From: Paenibacillus senegalimassiliensis
GTDB taxonomy: Bacteria; Bacillota; Bacilli; Paenibacillales; Paenibacillaceae
Length of the DNA: 64,000 nt
Reading direction: 5' to 3'
NCBI RefSeq assembly: GCF_001486585.1
Contig: NZ_LN909046.1
Coordinates: 124,001-188,000 of the forward strand
Numbering within the stretch: the first letter of the stretch is position 1; each line of letters starts with the position of its first letter. Under the pieces are notes generated by a model. It searched no databases. It saw nothing but the letters and a program-made list of their open reading frames with translations, and was not told where the DNA came from. Shown piece after piece: positions 18,031-27,531 of this stretch. The position numbers and the translations under genes were made by a program.

Positions 18031-18098
18031 AGGGGCGGTGCCTTACGCTAAAGGTGCGAGTTACCACACCACCTTGGAGATTGAAGGAGGTTAACCCC

Positions 18099-19073
18099 GT
18101 GAAAGCATCAGGCACCGTTGTCATTGATCCAGAGCAACTAACCGTGGGACCGGACCCTAAGCACAAAACCTCTTCGTTCCGGGCCGGAATACGGCGCAAT
18201 AAGCTACTGTATCTTATGATTTTTCCGGGCGTTTTGTATTTTCTGGTCTTTAAGTATTTGCCTATGGGCGGCTTGATTATCGCCTTCCAGGATTACCAGC
18301 CCTATCTGGGCATCACGGGCAGTCCATGGGTTGGCTTCAAGCACTTTATTCGTTTGTTCACCGAGCCTACTTTCTTTATGCTCCTGCGCAACACGCTGAT
18401 CTTGTTTGCCATGAATTTGATCTTTTTCTTCCCATTGCCAATTCTATTGGCGCTCATGCTGAATGAGGTGAGCCGCAAATGGTTCAAAAATATCATTCAG
18501 ACGGTGATTTATATTCCCCACTTCATGTCCTGGGTCATCATTGTGTCCATTACGTACGTATTTCTGACCTTGGACGGAGGCGTCCTAAATGAACTGATGG
18601 CCGCGGTAGGCTTGCCCAAGATCAGCTTCCTGACTTCAACGGAATGGTTGCGGACGGTATATATCGGTCAGATCATTTGGAAGGAGCTAGGCTGGTCAAC
18701 CATCATTTATCTGGCCGCGATCACCGTCGTGGATACCCAGCTTTATGAGGCTGCGGAGATGGATGGGGCAGGAAGAGTGCGCAAGACCTGGCATGTGACC
18801 TTGCCGGCGATTCGCCCGGTTATTATCACACTCCTTATTCTGAAAATCGGCAGCACGCTGGACCTTGGCTTTGAGCATATGTACCTGCTGCTGAACTCGT
18901 TAAACCGCGAGGTGGCCGAAATATTTGATACTTATATTTACACCGCCGGCTTGAAGAACGGGCAGCTCAGCTTCAGTACAACCGTAGGCTTGTTCAAAGG
19001 CTTGGTGGGATTGCTTCTCGTCGTTGGCTCTAACAAGCTGGCGAAGAAGCTTGGCGAAGACGGAGTATATTGA
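18099..19073 (+). CDS. Oligosaccharide ABC transporter permease, LplB/YteP type
   Basis: 324 residues from GTG 18099, which has GAAGGAGG 8 bases upstream. It shows the LplB-type opening (LLYLMIFPGVLYFLVFKYLPMGGLIIAFQDY), six membrane segments and the EAA loop EAAEMDGAGRVRKTWHVTLPAIRP. In Bacillus subtilis the related YteP works with YtcP and YtcQ in uptake of rhamnogalacturonan and galacturonan fragments (family knowledge). The GH105, GH28 and pectinesterase genes downstream support the same substrate here. Confidence 0.9.
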   Translation: MKASGTVVIDPEQLTVGPDPKHKTSSFRAGIRRNKLLYLMIFPGVLYFLVFKYLPMGGLIIAFQDYQPYLGITGSPWVGFKHFIRLFTEPTFFMLLRNTLILFAMNLIFFFPLPILLALMLNEVSRKWFKNIIQTVIYIPHFMSWVIIVSITYVFLTLDGGVLNELMAAVGLPKISFLTSTEWLRTVYIGQIIWKELGWSTIIYLAAITVVDTQLYEAAEMDGAGRVRKTWHVTLPAIRPVIITLLILKIGSTLDLGFEHMYLLLNSLNREVAEIFDTYIYTAGLKNGQLSFSTTVGLFKGLVGLLLVVGSNKLAKKLGEDGVY

Positions 19074-19182
19074 CCAATTCGCCGCTAATTGGAATTCTTG
19101 CTTCTGCTTTAGTGTAGAAGAGGAAGATATAAGAGAATTTTATGTAGCTTGCCCATAACAAACGAAAAGGGGAGTTGAAACC

Positions 19183-20736
19183 ATGTCTGCTAGATGGTTG
19201 AGAACGGCTGTTGTTTTGCTCTGCGGTGCGCTGCTGGTATCCGCTTGCGGAGGAGGAACGGGGAACGGAGGTTCATCGGGCGCAGGCGGCAACGGGCAAT
19301 CCGGGGGAGACGGCACTGCGGCGATTGACCTGAATCAGAAAGCTACGATTACCTGGCTCAATGTCCTGCATACTGCTTCTCCACCATCGGGACCGGTACT
19401 GGAACAAATTCAAGAGTTAACCAATACGGAAATTAAATTCTCCTGGGTACCGGATGCCTCCAAGGAGGAACGAATCAATACAGCGCTGGCTTCCGATTCA
19501 CTATCAGACATTGTGACATTGACGATTCTCGACAATTCATCCGTGCGGAGCGCGCTCAAATCAGGCATGTTCTGGGAAGTGGAGCCTTATCTGGACGAAT
19601 TTCCGAATTTGCAGGCGATTTCCGAGGATACGCGCCGTTCAGCTTCTATAGGAGGCAAATTGTATGGGATTCCGCTGCAAAAGGATTTGGCTCGCAACGG
19701 CGTAGTCATTCGCAAAGATTGGCTGGATAAGGTGGGCCTTGAAGTTCCGAAAACAACGGATGAACTGATGCAGGTGGCCAAGGCTTTCACCGAGCAGGAC
19801 CCGGATGGGAACGGAGTTAACGATACGACCGGGTTCGTGGACCGCAATGATCTTATTTATGGGGCGTTCAAGACCTTGGGCTCCTATTTTGGCACACCAA
19901 ATATTTGGCAGGTCAGCGAGGACGGCAAGATGACGCCGGAATTTGAGACCGAGGGTTATCTCCAAACGCTAAGTTTTATGAAGGAATTGTATGATAACGG
20001 TTACATAAATCAGGACTTTGCCGTGACGGCGAAGACAGATCAACAAGAGAAGTTTGCTCAAGGGAAGGCTGGCATTTATGTTGGTGCCTTGTTCGATAGC
20101 AAAAATTTGAAGAATTTGTCCAAAGGCATTCAGGATCATATGGAATTGGTGCTGGTGAACGATATTACGGTGACGGGCAATGATAGCGAACGGGCCATTT
20201 GGGCGGCTAATAACGGGATTGGGGGGCTGCTGGCTTTTCCCAAATCCGAGGTGAAGAACGAAGCTGAACTCAAGCGAATTCTGAAATTCGTTAATGATTT
20301 GATGAATGAAGAAGTCTATGCACTCATGACTTACGGTATTCAGGATGTGCATTATACGGTGGATGACGCTCAGGCGGCCACGATTATCGATTCTGATGTA
20401 TGGAAGCAGGAGGTGCAGCCGTTTGCGGCTTCCCGCCCGAAGGAGTCCGGCTTCCAAATTCATGATGCGGATCCACTCAAGGTCGAAGCAGATAAACTCA
20501 TTGCCGAGAATGCTAGCTATGCCGTACTGAACCCCGCCTATTCACTGGAATCGGAGACGTTCAATACACAAGGGTCGGAGCTACAGAAGATCATTACCGA
20601 TGCGACCTATCAATATATTCTTGGCAAGATTGATGCCGATGGCTTCAAGGCTGCTGTAGAGAATTGGAAAAAGTCAGGTGGCAGCAAAATCATTAGCGAA
20701 TATGAAGCAGAGTATCAGGAAATAGGGAGGGAATAA
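19183..20736 (+). CDS. Oligosaccharide-binding lipoprotein, LplA/YtcQ type
   Basis: 517 residues. Signal with lipobox LVSAC (Cys22), then a Gly/Ser/Asn-rich linker and a large family 1 binding domain (ITWLNVLHTASPPSGPV, KEERINTALASDSLSDIV, YGIPLQKDLARNGVVIRKDWLDKVGLEVPKTTDEL, with DPDGNGVND, a calcium-site-like loop common in this family). Start preceded by AAAAGGGGAG. Two small hairpins between permease and this gene (19074-19092 and about 19100-19120) may stabilise a separate mRNA segment, as is usual for abundant binding proteins. It captures the oligosaccharide for the two permeases. Confidence 0.9.
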   Translation: MSARWLRTAVVLLCGALLVSACGGGTGNGGSSGAGGNGQSGGDGTAAIDLNQKATITWLNVLHTASPPSGPVLEQIQELTNTEIKFSWVPDASKEERINTALASDSLSDIVTLTILDNSSVRSALKSGMFWEVEPYLDEFPNLQAISEDTRRSASIGGKLYGIPLQKDLARNGVVIRKDWLDKVGLEVPKTTDELMQVAKAFTEQDPDGNGVNDTTGFVDRNDLIYGAFKTLGSYFGTPNIWQVSEDGKMTPEFETEGYLQTLSFMKELYDNGYINQDFAVTAKTDQQEKFAQGKAGIYVGALFDSKNLKNLSKGIQDHMELVLVNDITVTGNDSERAIWAANNGIGGLLAFPKSEVKNEAELKRILKFVNDLMNEEVYALMTYGIQDVHYTVDDAQAATIIDSDVWKQEVQPFAASRPKESGFQIHDADPLKVEADKLIAENASYAVLNPAYSLESETFNTQGSELQKIITDATYQYILGKIDADGFKAAVENWKKSGGSKIISEYEAEYQEIGRE

Positions 20737-20738
20737 AG

Positions 20739-21884
20739 TTGACGCAACAGACAGTTTATACAGCATGGGCCAAAAAAATGGCGGAATCGGTGATGCAGCG
20801 TACGCCAAAATTGTATGAGGATAAGGGGTACGGCGGGAAGTGGTCTTATGACTACGGGGTTGTGCTTAAGGGCTTCGCCAATTTGTGGCAGCAAACGGGT
20901 GACCCACGTTATTTCCAATATATTCAGGAGAATATGGATCACTTTATCGGCGAAGATGGCAGCATTCGGGGTTATCGCAAGGATGAATACAACATCGATC
21001 ATATCAATAACGGCAAGCTGTTATTCCTGCTTTATCGAGAGACCGGGGAGGAGAAATATCGGTTAGCGGCCAATCAACTGCGGGATCAATTGCGCACGCA
21101 TCCGCGGACGTCAGAGGGAGCATTCTGGCATAAGCAGATTTATCCCTACCAAATCTGGCTTGATGGGCTTTATATGGGGGCACCGTTCTATCTGGAGTAT
21201 TTGCTAGAGTATGAGAACCAGCAAGGACTGGAGGATGTAACTAAGCAATTTTTGTTATGTGAACGGCATACGCGCGATGATAAGAGTGGGCTGTTCTACC
21301 ATGCATGGGATGAGAAGCGGGTACAGCCTTGGTGTGATCCGGAGACGGGATTATCTCAGAACTTCTGGGGCAGATCGCTGGGCTGGCTGGTGATGGCTTT
21401 GGCTGATGTACTGGAACTGTTACCAGAGACCCAGCCCGACTACGGGGAACTGAAGCGGATGTTCAATGAGTTGTTAGCTGCACTGCGGAAGGTGCAAGAT
21501 CCGGCGAGTGGTGTGTGGTATCAGGTCGTGAATATGGGCGGACGGAAAGGAAATTATCTGGAAGCCTCGGCTTCGTCGATGATCGTCTATGCTTTGGCAA
21601 AGGGGGAGCGTCTGGGCTTGCTGGATGGGAACTGGAACAATGTGCTGGACCATGCGTTCAGTGGTCTGATTGCTGAATTTGTACTGGAGACCAAGGAGGG
21701 CTGGCTGAACCTGAACAAGAATTGTCAGGTAGCCGGGCTTGGAGGTGCCGATCAAAGGGATGGCACTTACGCCTACTATCTTAGCGAGCCGATTATTGTT
21801 AATGACCAGAAGGGCGTTGGTGCATTCTTGCTGGCCTGTGCGGAATATGAGGCACTTAGGAAAGGGGAGGCCGCTGGTGCGTAG
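20739..21884 (+). CDS. GH105 unsaturated rhamnogalacturonyl/galacturonyl hydrolase (YteR/YesR type)
   Basis: 381 residues from a TTG start 2 bases after the lipoprotein stop, with GGGAGGG 7 bases upstream. Family segments: WSYDYGVVLKGF, DHINNGKLLFLLYRETGEEKY, FWHKQIYPYQIWLDGLYMGAPFYLEY (contains the catalytic Asp of DGLYM), and WGRSLGWLVMALADVLE. GH105 enzymes hydrate the 4,5-unsaturated uronic acid left by pectin or rhamnogalacturonan lyases, releasing it from the oligomer. Cytoplasmic, no signal peptide. Translationally linked to the GH28 gene that starts inside it. Confidence 0.92.
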   Translation: MTQQTVYTAWAKKMAESVMQRTPKLYEDKGYGGKWSYDYGVVLKGFANLWQQTGDPRYFQYIQENMDHFIGEDGSIRGYRKDEYNIDHINNGKLLFLLYRETGEEKYRLAANQLRDQLRTHPRTSEGAFWHKQIYPYQIWLDGLYMGAPFYLEYLLEYENQQGLEDVTKQFLLCERHTRDDKSGLFYHAWDEKRVQPWCDPETGLSQNFWGRSLGWLVMALADVLELLPETQPDYGELKRMFNELLAALRKVQDPASGVWYQVVNMGGRKGNYLEASASSMIVYALAKGERLGLLDGNWNNVLDHAFSGLIAEFVLETKEGWLNLNKNCQVAGLGGADQRDGTYAYYLSEPIIVNDQKGVGAFLLACAEYEALRKGEAAGA

Positions 21885-23235
21885 CATTGTCGATTACGGG
21901 GCAAGAGCGGATGGGAGCAAGCTGTCCACCGCAGCGATTCAGCAGGCCATCGACGAGGCCGCTCAGGCTGGGGGAGGGACGGTATACGTCCCTGCCGGCA
22001 CCTTCCTGACCGGTGCACTGCGGCTGGCGAGTCGTATCGAGCTGCGGCTAAGCCCGGGGGCGGTGCTGTCGTTCAGCACCGATCCTGCGGATTATCCGGT
22101 TGTATCTTCCCGCTGGGAGGGTGTGGACCGGGAGGTTTACGCTTCTTGCCTGTACGGGGAGGACCTGGAGCAGGTCACAATTACGGGCGGAGGGGCAATT
22201 CGCGGGAATGGCCAGCCTTGGTGGGATATGCACCGAAACGCTCCGGAGACGCTAGCCTTCCCCCGGCCCAAGCTGATCAGCTTCGATCGCTGTCGGCGAA
22301 TTACGATTCGGGATGTAAATCTGACCGATTCACCAAGCTGGACAGTAAATCCGATTCGCTGCTCCGATGTGACAATCGACAACGTATCCATTCTGAACCC
22401 CGCCGATTCACCCAACACAGACGGAATTAATCCGGAATCCTGCCGTAATGTGCGCATCAGTAATTGCCATATTGATGTTGGCGACGACTGTATTGCGATC
22501 AAAGCCGGGACCGAAGATGCATCGGAACGGGTACCTTGTGAAAATATTTTGATTGTGAACTGTACAATGGTTCATGGACACGGCGGGGTCGTTATTGGTA
22601 GTGAGATGAGCGGCAGCATTCGAAACGTGACGATCAGCAACTGCGTGTTCCAGCATACAGACCGCGGCATTCGCTTGAAATCGAGACGCGGCCGGGGTGG
22701 CGTAGTGGAAGATATACGTATCAGCAACATCGTGATGGACAATGTTATTTGTCCGTTTATTTTGAAGCTGTATTATTTCTGCGGCCCTCGTGGCAAGGAA
22801 CGTTATGTCTGGGACAAAAATCCGTACCCCATCACCGAGGAGACGCCTTGCTTTCGGCGAGTTCACTTCAGTCATATCACGGCCCGGCAAGTGCAAGCCG
22901 CCGCCGGATTTATGTACGGATTGGCAGAACGCTATATTTCGGAGGTCACCTTCACGGACGTAGATATTTCTATGGCGGAGCATCCGACTCCAGGGGTGCC
23001 TGCCATGATGGCCGGTATTGAGGAAATGGCAGGGCGGGGATTTTACCTCGGCAATGTACGTGATGTGTCATTCAATCGTGTTACGGTGGAGAATCATGTG
23101 GGCCCTGCCTTTTATGTCGAGAATGGGGAAGGCGTTGAGTTCCGTGACTGCGCATCAAAGCACACGAAGCAGCCAGAAAAATTGGTGGAGCAGGTTGAGG
23201 TTATTCCTTCCGATGAGCGGGTTAGTCCAAAGTAA
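21877..23235 (+). CDS. GH28 polygalacturonase family enzyme
   Basis: 452 residues from GTG 21877, with AAAGGGGAGG 6 bases upstream and an 8-base overlap with the GH105 gene; a frame extension to 21739 inside GH105 is rejected. A pectate-lyase-like beta-helix with every GH28 signature: NTDGINPESC, VGDDCIAIKAG, GHGGVVIGSEMSG and RGIRLKSRRGRGG. It cleaves alpha-1,4-galacturonide or rhamnogalacturonide bonds. There is no signal peptide, so it is probably an exo-acting enzyme on imported oligomers. Confidence 0.92.
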   Translation: MRSIVDYGARADGSKLSTAAIQQAIDEAAQAGGGTVYVPAGTFLTGALRLASRIELRLSPGAVLSFSTDPADYPVVSSRWEGVDREVYASCLYGEDLEQVTITGGGAIRGNGQPWWDMHRNAPETLAFPRPKLISFDRCRRITIRDVNLTDSPSWTVNPIRCSDVTIDNVSILNPADSPNTDGINPESCRNVRISNCHIDVGDDCIAIKAGTEDASERVPCENILIVNCTMVHGHGGVVIGSEMSGSIRNVTISNCVFQHTDRGIRLKSRRGRGGVVEDIRISNIVMDNVICPFILKLYYFCGPRGKERYVWDKNPYPITEETPCFRRVHFSHITARQVQAAAGFMYGLAERYISEVTFTDVDISMAEHPTPGVPAMMAGIEEMAGRGFYLGNVRDVSFNRVTVENHVGPAFYVENGEGVEFRDCASKHTKQPEKLVEQVEVIPSDERVSPK

Positions 23236-23247
23236 GGATGTGCGTCT

Positions 23248-24183
23248 ATGAATTCAAAGGAATCTTGTTCGGGGGACACGGCAGATAAGCAACGTGAGAA
23301 GCTATGGCGTTTGCTGGGTGATTTACCGCAGGGAGGGGCGCTGACGTCCCGCCTGCTGAAGGAAGAGCGGCGGGAAGGTTATGTACTGGAGACGCTGTTG
23401 CTGGACCTGAACGGGGAGGGGCCGGTCCCGGCTTATTTTGCCAAGCCGATGAAGGTGAAGGGTCCTTTTCCATTAGTCGTGGTGAATCACTCTCACGGGG
23501 GTAACTATACGCATGGTCGCAAGGAGTTATTGGAGGGCAGCTCTTATTTGCAGCAGCCTCCTTATGTCAAGGTCTTGACGGAATTGGGGTGTGCCGTCTG
23601 CTGCATCGATATGTGGGGATTTTATGAACGAAGCGGCAAGAGTGAGCATGAACTTGTCAAGGAGATGCTGTGGCAGGGACGTGTCCTGTGGGGCATGATG
23701 CTGTACGATAGCCACCGGCTTATTGACTATGTTTGTACGCGTGAGGATGTAGACACGGCACGTCTGGCGACTGTGGGGATGTCGATGGGCGGACTGATGG
23801 CCTGGTGGCTGGCTGCCCTTGATGAACGCATCGGGGTTGTAGTGGATCTATGCGGCCAGGTGGATGCAGCCACACTGATTGCCAAACGGGGACTAGATCA
23901 CCACGGATTTTATTACTATGTTCCGGGGCTACTTAAGCATTTTACGACACTGGATATTCAGAAGCTAATCACGCCACGCCCCCGGATGAGCCTGACGGGC
24001 ATTCATGACCGTCTCTGTCCACCGGAAGGCGTACGGCTGCTGGATCAAGGCTTGCAAGAGGCGTATGCGGCTGCGGGACGTCCAAAGCATTGGCAATCTA
24101 TCATGACCGGCGGCGGTCATATGGAAACGGCCGAGATGCGCACAGATTGGCTGGCGTTCTTGCGACAACATCTATTGGGCTAA
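23248..24183 (+). CDS. Alpha/beta hydrolase, possible sugar esterase
   Basis: 311 residues. The oxyanion-side segment PLVVVNHSHGG and nucleophile elbow VGMSMGG are clear; a late Asp (GIHDRLCPPEG) and His (GGGHMETAEM) complete a plausible triad. It resembles dienelactone hydrolase or acetyl-xylan-esterase-like families. No signal peptide. Its place between GH28 and pectinesterase genes suggests removal of an acetyl or other ester from pectic oligomers, but the substrate is inference. Start preceded by TAAGGATG. Confidence 0.75.
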   Translation: MNSKESCSGDTADKQREKLWRLLGDLPQGGALTSRLLKEERREGYVLETLLLDLNGEGPVPAYFAKPMKVKGPFPLVVVNHSHGGNYTHGRKELLEGSSYLQQPPYVKVLTELGCAVCCIDMWGFYERSGKSEHELVKEMLWQGRVLWGMMLYDSHRLIDYVCTREDVDTARLATVGMSMGGLMAWWLAALDERIGVVVDLCGQVDAATLIAKRGLDHHGFYYYVPGLLKHFTTLDIQKLITPRPRMSLTGIHDRLCPPEGVRLLDQGLQEAYAAAGRPKHWQSIMTGGGHMETAEMRTDWLAFLRQHLLG

Positions 24184-24228
24184 CTGATTATGTTCGGGAC
24201 TCCATCATCTAGGGGAGAAGGCGACGGA

Positions 24229-25278
24229 ATGAAGCTTTGGGTAGGGAAGCATCCGGGATGTGATACCTCGACCATTCAAGCAGCGGTGGATTTGGCGGAA
24301 CGGCAGCCGGTTGATAGGACGGCAATCATTTATATCCATCCTGGTGTATATGAAGAGATGGTGCGAATTGACCGCTCAAATCTGGCCCTGATTGGTTTGG
24401 GCGAGGTTGTGATTCGCATGAATCGTCATGCGACGGAGCTTAACGAAGCGGGCGAGGAAATCGGAACCTTCGCAACGCCAACCCTGTTTCTTGGGGGAAG
24501 CCGCCTAGTGCTGGAGCATCTGACCATTGAAAATACAGCCGGACCAGGGGAGCAAGCTGGCCAGGCACTGGCGGTCTATGCGCATTGTGATCTGGCGGTC
24601 TTTCGCCATTGTAGGTTGATAGGGCAGCAGGATACCTTGTTCACGGGTCCACTGCCACCCTATCCACTGACCCGGCCCGCGTTCGGGGGATTTCCGTTAA
24701 GGGAGCATCATCAGCAGTATCGTCAGCTTTATGATCAGTGCCGAATTGAGGGGAATATCGATTTTATCTTTGGCGGGGCGACGGCTTATTTTGAAGATTG
24801 TGAGATTCATAGTTTGGCCCGCATGAATCCGCTCAGTCCCGGCTATATTACAGCGGCATCGACCGCGCCGGAGCAAGCGGCGGGATATGTGTTCTCCCGA
24901 TGTCGCTTGAGCGCAGAGCCTGAAGTGGGCAAGGGCTCGGTGTTCCTTGGCAGGCCTTGGCGCGAGCACGCGGCTACATCCTTTGTGAATTGTGAGCTGG
25001 GGGAACATATTCATCGACAGGGCTGGGACCCTTGGGATGACTCGGGCCGGGAGAAGACGGTCCGCTATGGAGAATACGGATTGGGGACAAGGGCCATCGA
25101 ACTACGAGTTAGCCGGGTACCGTGGGCTGCCTGTTGCGAGCACGGGGAAGAGGCTTGGAGCAGGCAAGAGGTTTTCGGGGAAGCCGAGGAGCACTTTTTC
25201 TATCGCATCCTCAGGTTGTCAGAAGGAGGCTGGGAGTTTGAGAACGATAATTCAGAACCCGATTTTGCGCGGCTTTAA
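24229..25278 (+). CDS. Pectin methylesterase (CE8)
   Basis: 349 residues from ATG 24229, with AGGGGAGAAGG 7 bases upstream. CE8 blocks appear in order: GQALAVYAHCD, IGQQDTLF, IDFIFGGATAYFEDCEIHS (catalytic Asp) and VFLGRPWR (Arg/Trp). It demethylates galacturonate residues, exposing them to the GH28 and GH105 enzymes. It lacks a signal peptide, which is unusual for pectinesterases and points to cytoplasmic processing of methylated oligomers. The next gene starts inside its last 41 bases. Confidence 0.9.
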   Translation: MKLWVGKHPGCDTSTIQAAVDLAERQPVDRTAIIYIHPGVYEEMVRIDRSNLALIGLGEVVIRMNRHATELNEAGEEIGTFATPTLFLGGSRLVLEHLTIENTAGPGEQAGQALAVYAHCDLAVFRHCRLIGQQDTLFTGPLPPYPLTRPAFGGFPLREHHQQYRQLYDQCRIEGNIDFIFGGATAYFEDCEIHSLARMNPLSPGYITAASTAPEQAAGYVFSRCRLSAEPEVGKGSVFLGRPWREHAATSFVNCELGEHIHRQGWDPWDDSGREKTVRYGEYGLGTRAIELRVSRVPWAACCEHGEEAWSRQEVFGEAEEHFFYRILRLSEGGWEFENDNSEPDFARL

Positions 25279-26878
25279 CCCGGACCCGTGCATCTTACGG
25301 GCTGGGGATGTTTACTATATCGTGGTATCTTCGTTTCAGTGGTTGCCGGGAGTGCGTGTGTATCGATCGGATAATTTAACGGATTGGGAGCATTGCACCG
25401 ATTTGTTGACTGACCAGGTTGATCTGAGAGGGAACCCGAAGGATTGCAGTGTATGGGCACCTCAGCTAAGCTGGCATGATGGGCTGTTCTATTTGATTTA
25501 TAGTGATGTCAAGAGCACCCGGCGGCCCTTCAAGGATGTACATAATTATCTGATTACGGCCCCTTCCATAAATGGGCCATGGTCGGAACCGATCTATTTG
25601 AACGGCAGCGGCTTTGATCCTTCCCTGTTCCATGATGAGGATGGACGCAAGTGGCTGCTTAACGAAATCTGGGATTACCGTATTCCGGAAGGCAACAAGT
25701 CCAGTGGTATCGTTATGCAGGAGTATGATCCTCGCCAGCGGCGTTTGGTGGGCAAGCCGATTAAATTGTTTGATGGCACGGCGTTGAAGAAGACGGAAGC
25801 TCCGCATATCTACAAGCGGAACGGATATTATTATTTGGTGACGGCCGAAGGGGGGACGGGCAGCGGACATGCCGTTACGGTTGCCCGATCCCTGCAATTG
25901 GAGGGCCCCTATGAGGTTGACCCGCACAATCCGATGCTGACTTCAAGGGATGATCCGGCATTACCACTTCAATGTGCTGGTCATGGCAGCTTGGTGGAAA
26001 CGCCGGGGGGAGAGTGGTACATGGCCCATCTCTGCACACGTCCGGTAGAGGGCAAATATGCCATTCTCGGCCGAGAGACGGCCTTGCAGCAGGTGTATTG
26101 GGATGATGAGGGCTGGCTGCGGCTATCCGCAGGGGGGAACACCCCGCAGATTAAGGTCCCTGCACCTCGGGAGACTTTGCTTACTGCTTCGGGTGAGAAG
26201 CCTGCCAGTGACAAAGATTCCGGGCGGGGACGTCATGCGCTGCCTTATCGATTTCAAGACGATTTTGATGGTGATGTTTTGCAATCCGAATGGAACACGC
26301 TGCGGATGATGCCCAACGAAAGCTGGTGTTCCTTGAAGAAACGGCCCGGATATTTACGGCTAACCGCGGGGGAATCCCCGCAGAGCTTGTTCCGGCATCA
26401 TCTGCTGGCGATTCGTCAGCGGGATGTGCACTTTCGTGCGGAGACCTGCTTGGACTATGCGCCATACACTTATTTGCAAATGGCGGGGCTGCTGCTGTAT
26501 CTGAACGAAGACAATTATCTCTATGCGTATATTAGTCACGAGGAATCTCAGGGCAAGGTATTGCGTTTGCTGCGCTGCGCCGGAGACGAGGTTATTCTGG
26601 AGCCAGAGCCGGTGCTTCTTCCGAACGAGGGCGCAGTACATCTGGCAGTAGAGGTACGGGGCACGGAAGCCCGGTTCTACTGCCGGGCAGAAGAGCCGCA
26701 TATGAAGGATCATCCCGCTGAAGCAGGCTGGCAAGCGCAATTTGCTGCTCAGCCGATCAGCTTTCTATCTGGCGGCTTTACAGGCAACTTTGTTGGCATA
26801 GCCGCTCACGATATGCAGATGCACCAAGGTAGCTATGCAGATTTCAGTAATTTTCATTATGAGGGATATGATCAATAA
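25238..26878 (+). CDS. GH43 beta-xylosidase/alpha-L-arabinofuranosidase family enzyme
   Basis: 546 residues from TTG 25238, chosen because AGAAGGAGG lies 8 bases upstream and the family's usual N-terminus follows at once (NPILRGFNPDPCILRAGDVYYI); a longer frame from 24992 lies inside the pectinesterase gene. The catalytic base Asp is in FNPDP, the modulating Asp in GFDPSLFHDEDG and the acid Glu in EAPHIYKRNGYYYL. A C-terminal beta-sandwich begins near residue 340 (FQDDFDGDVLQSEWNTLRM). It trims arabinose or xylose side chains. It overlaps the pectinesterase gene by 41 bases and is last in the operon. Confidence 0.9.
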   Translation: MRTIIQNPILRGFNPDPCILRAGDVYYIVVSSFQWLPGVRVYRSDNLTDWEHCTDLLTDQVDLRGNPKDCSVWAPQLSWHDGLFYLIYSDVKSTRRPFKDVHNYLITAPSINGPWSEPIYLNGSGFDPSLFHDEDGRKWLLNEIWDYRIPEGNKSSGIVMQEYDPRQRRLVGKPIKLFDGTALKKTEAPHIYKRNGYYYLVTAEGGTGSGHAVTVARSLQLEGPYEVDPHNPMLTSRDDPALPLQCAGHGSLVETPGGEWYMAHLCTRPVEGKYAILGRETALQQVYWDDEGWLRLSAGGNTPQIKVPAPRETLLTASGEKPASDKDSGRGRHALPYRFQDDFDGDVLQSEWNTLRMMPNESWCSLKKRPGYLRLTAGESPQSLFRHHLLAIRQRDVHFRAETCLDYAPYTYLQMAGLLLYLNEDNYLYAYISHEESQGKVLRLLRCAGDEVILEPEPVLLPNEGAVHLAVEVRGTEARFYCRAEEPHMKDHPAEAGWQAQFAAQPISFLSGGFTGNFVGIAAHDMQMHQGSYADFSNFHYEGYDQ

Positions 26879-26905
26879 AATCCGAATAGATGTTGTATGA
26901 CCATT

Positions 26906-26940
26906 GCTGTCCTTGGCTTAGACCGGGGACGGCTTTTTTT
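26906..26940 (+). terminator. Terminator of the pectin operon
   Basis: GCTGTCC pairs with GGACGGC (one G-T pair) across a 14-base loop and is followed by seven T. Confidence 0.85.
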
Positions 26941-26955
26941 GTTACATTTTTTGAG

Positions 26956-27013
26956 TTGACGAGGCAATCATTAAGAGGTATATTGTTAAATGCTAAAATA
27001 TTTAAGTACTAAA
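26956..27013 (+). promoter_or_regulatory. Promoter and probable MarR operator
   Basis: TTGACG at 26956-26961 and TATATT at 26979-26984 with a 17-bp spacer. An AT-rich segment with inverted TTAAAT/ATTTAA and TTAAGTA-like parts at 26986-27013 covers the start site and is a likely autoregulatory site. Confidence 0.65.
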
Positions 27014-27076
27014 CTAATTCAAAGTTTAACTAAGCAGGACAGCGATCGGCAAGGATTGACAAGGAGGATTAGCTCA

Positions 27077-27514
27077 TTGACGAGAAGAGACGAGTTGTTT
27101 GAGGTGACTTCAACCTTCGGGACCTTGATCAAAACGATTACCCAGGAATGGAAGAAGCGCGGGGGAGAATACAATCTGAGCTTTCCGCAGTTCAAGATGC
27201 TGCACATGCTCGATACGATAGGCACGCAGAAGGTATCTCAATTGGCGGAGGCATTATGTCTTACATCAGCGGCCATTACGGGGATTACGGATCGCATGAT
27301 TACGGATGGCTATGTACGTCGCGAGCGTTCGGAGCATGATCGCCGGGTGGTTCATATCTCGATTACCGAGCAGGGTCGGGAAGTGAATCGACAGGTCGGT
27401 GAGAAGCAGAAGGAAATGCTTGAGAACGTATTTGATCAATTGCAGGAAGAGGATTTGCAGCATTTGCGCCGGATTTTTGACGTTATGCTCTCAAATATAG
27501 AAAATCAATCATAA
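27077..27514 (+). CDS. MarR family transcription regulator
   Basis: 145 residues from TTG 27077, with AAGGAGG 9 bases upstream; the frame extends upstream to 26990 but would include the operator region. Winged helix: LSFPQFKMLHMLDTIGTQKVSQLAEALCLTSAAITGITDRMITDGYVRRERSEHDRRVVHISITEQG, with the DxRxxxxxLT wing pattern. Such proteins usually repress a linked efflux gene and release on binding a small phenolic or drug-like ligand. The MFS exporter starts 17 bases after its stop, so the pair is one operon. Confidence 0.9.
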   Translation: MTRRDELFEVTSTFGTLIKTITQEWKKRGGEYNLSFPQFKMLHMLDTIGTQKVSQLAEALCLTSAAITGITDRMITDGYVRRERSEHDRRVVHISITEQGREVNRQVGEKQKEMLENVFDQLQEEDLQHLRRIFDVMLSNIENQS

Positions 27515-27531
27515 CGGAGATGAGAAACACC

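Noticed and set aside
22408..22983. 191-codon frame on the minus strand inside the GH28 gene
   Set aside because: It is antisense to an intact GH28 with all catalytic motifs, has no ribosome site and no recognisable protein pattern.
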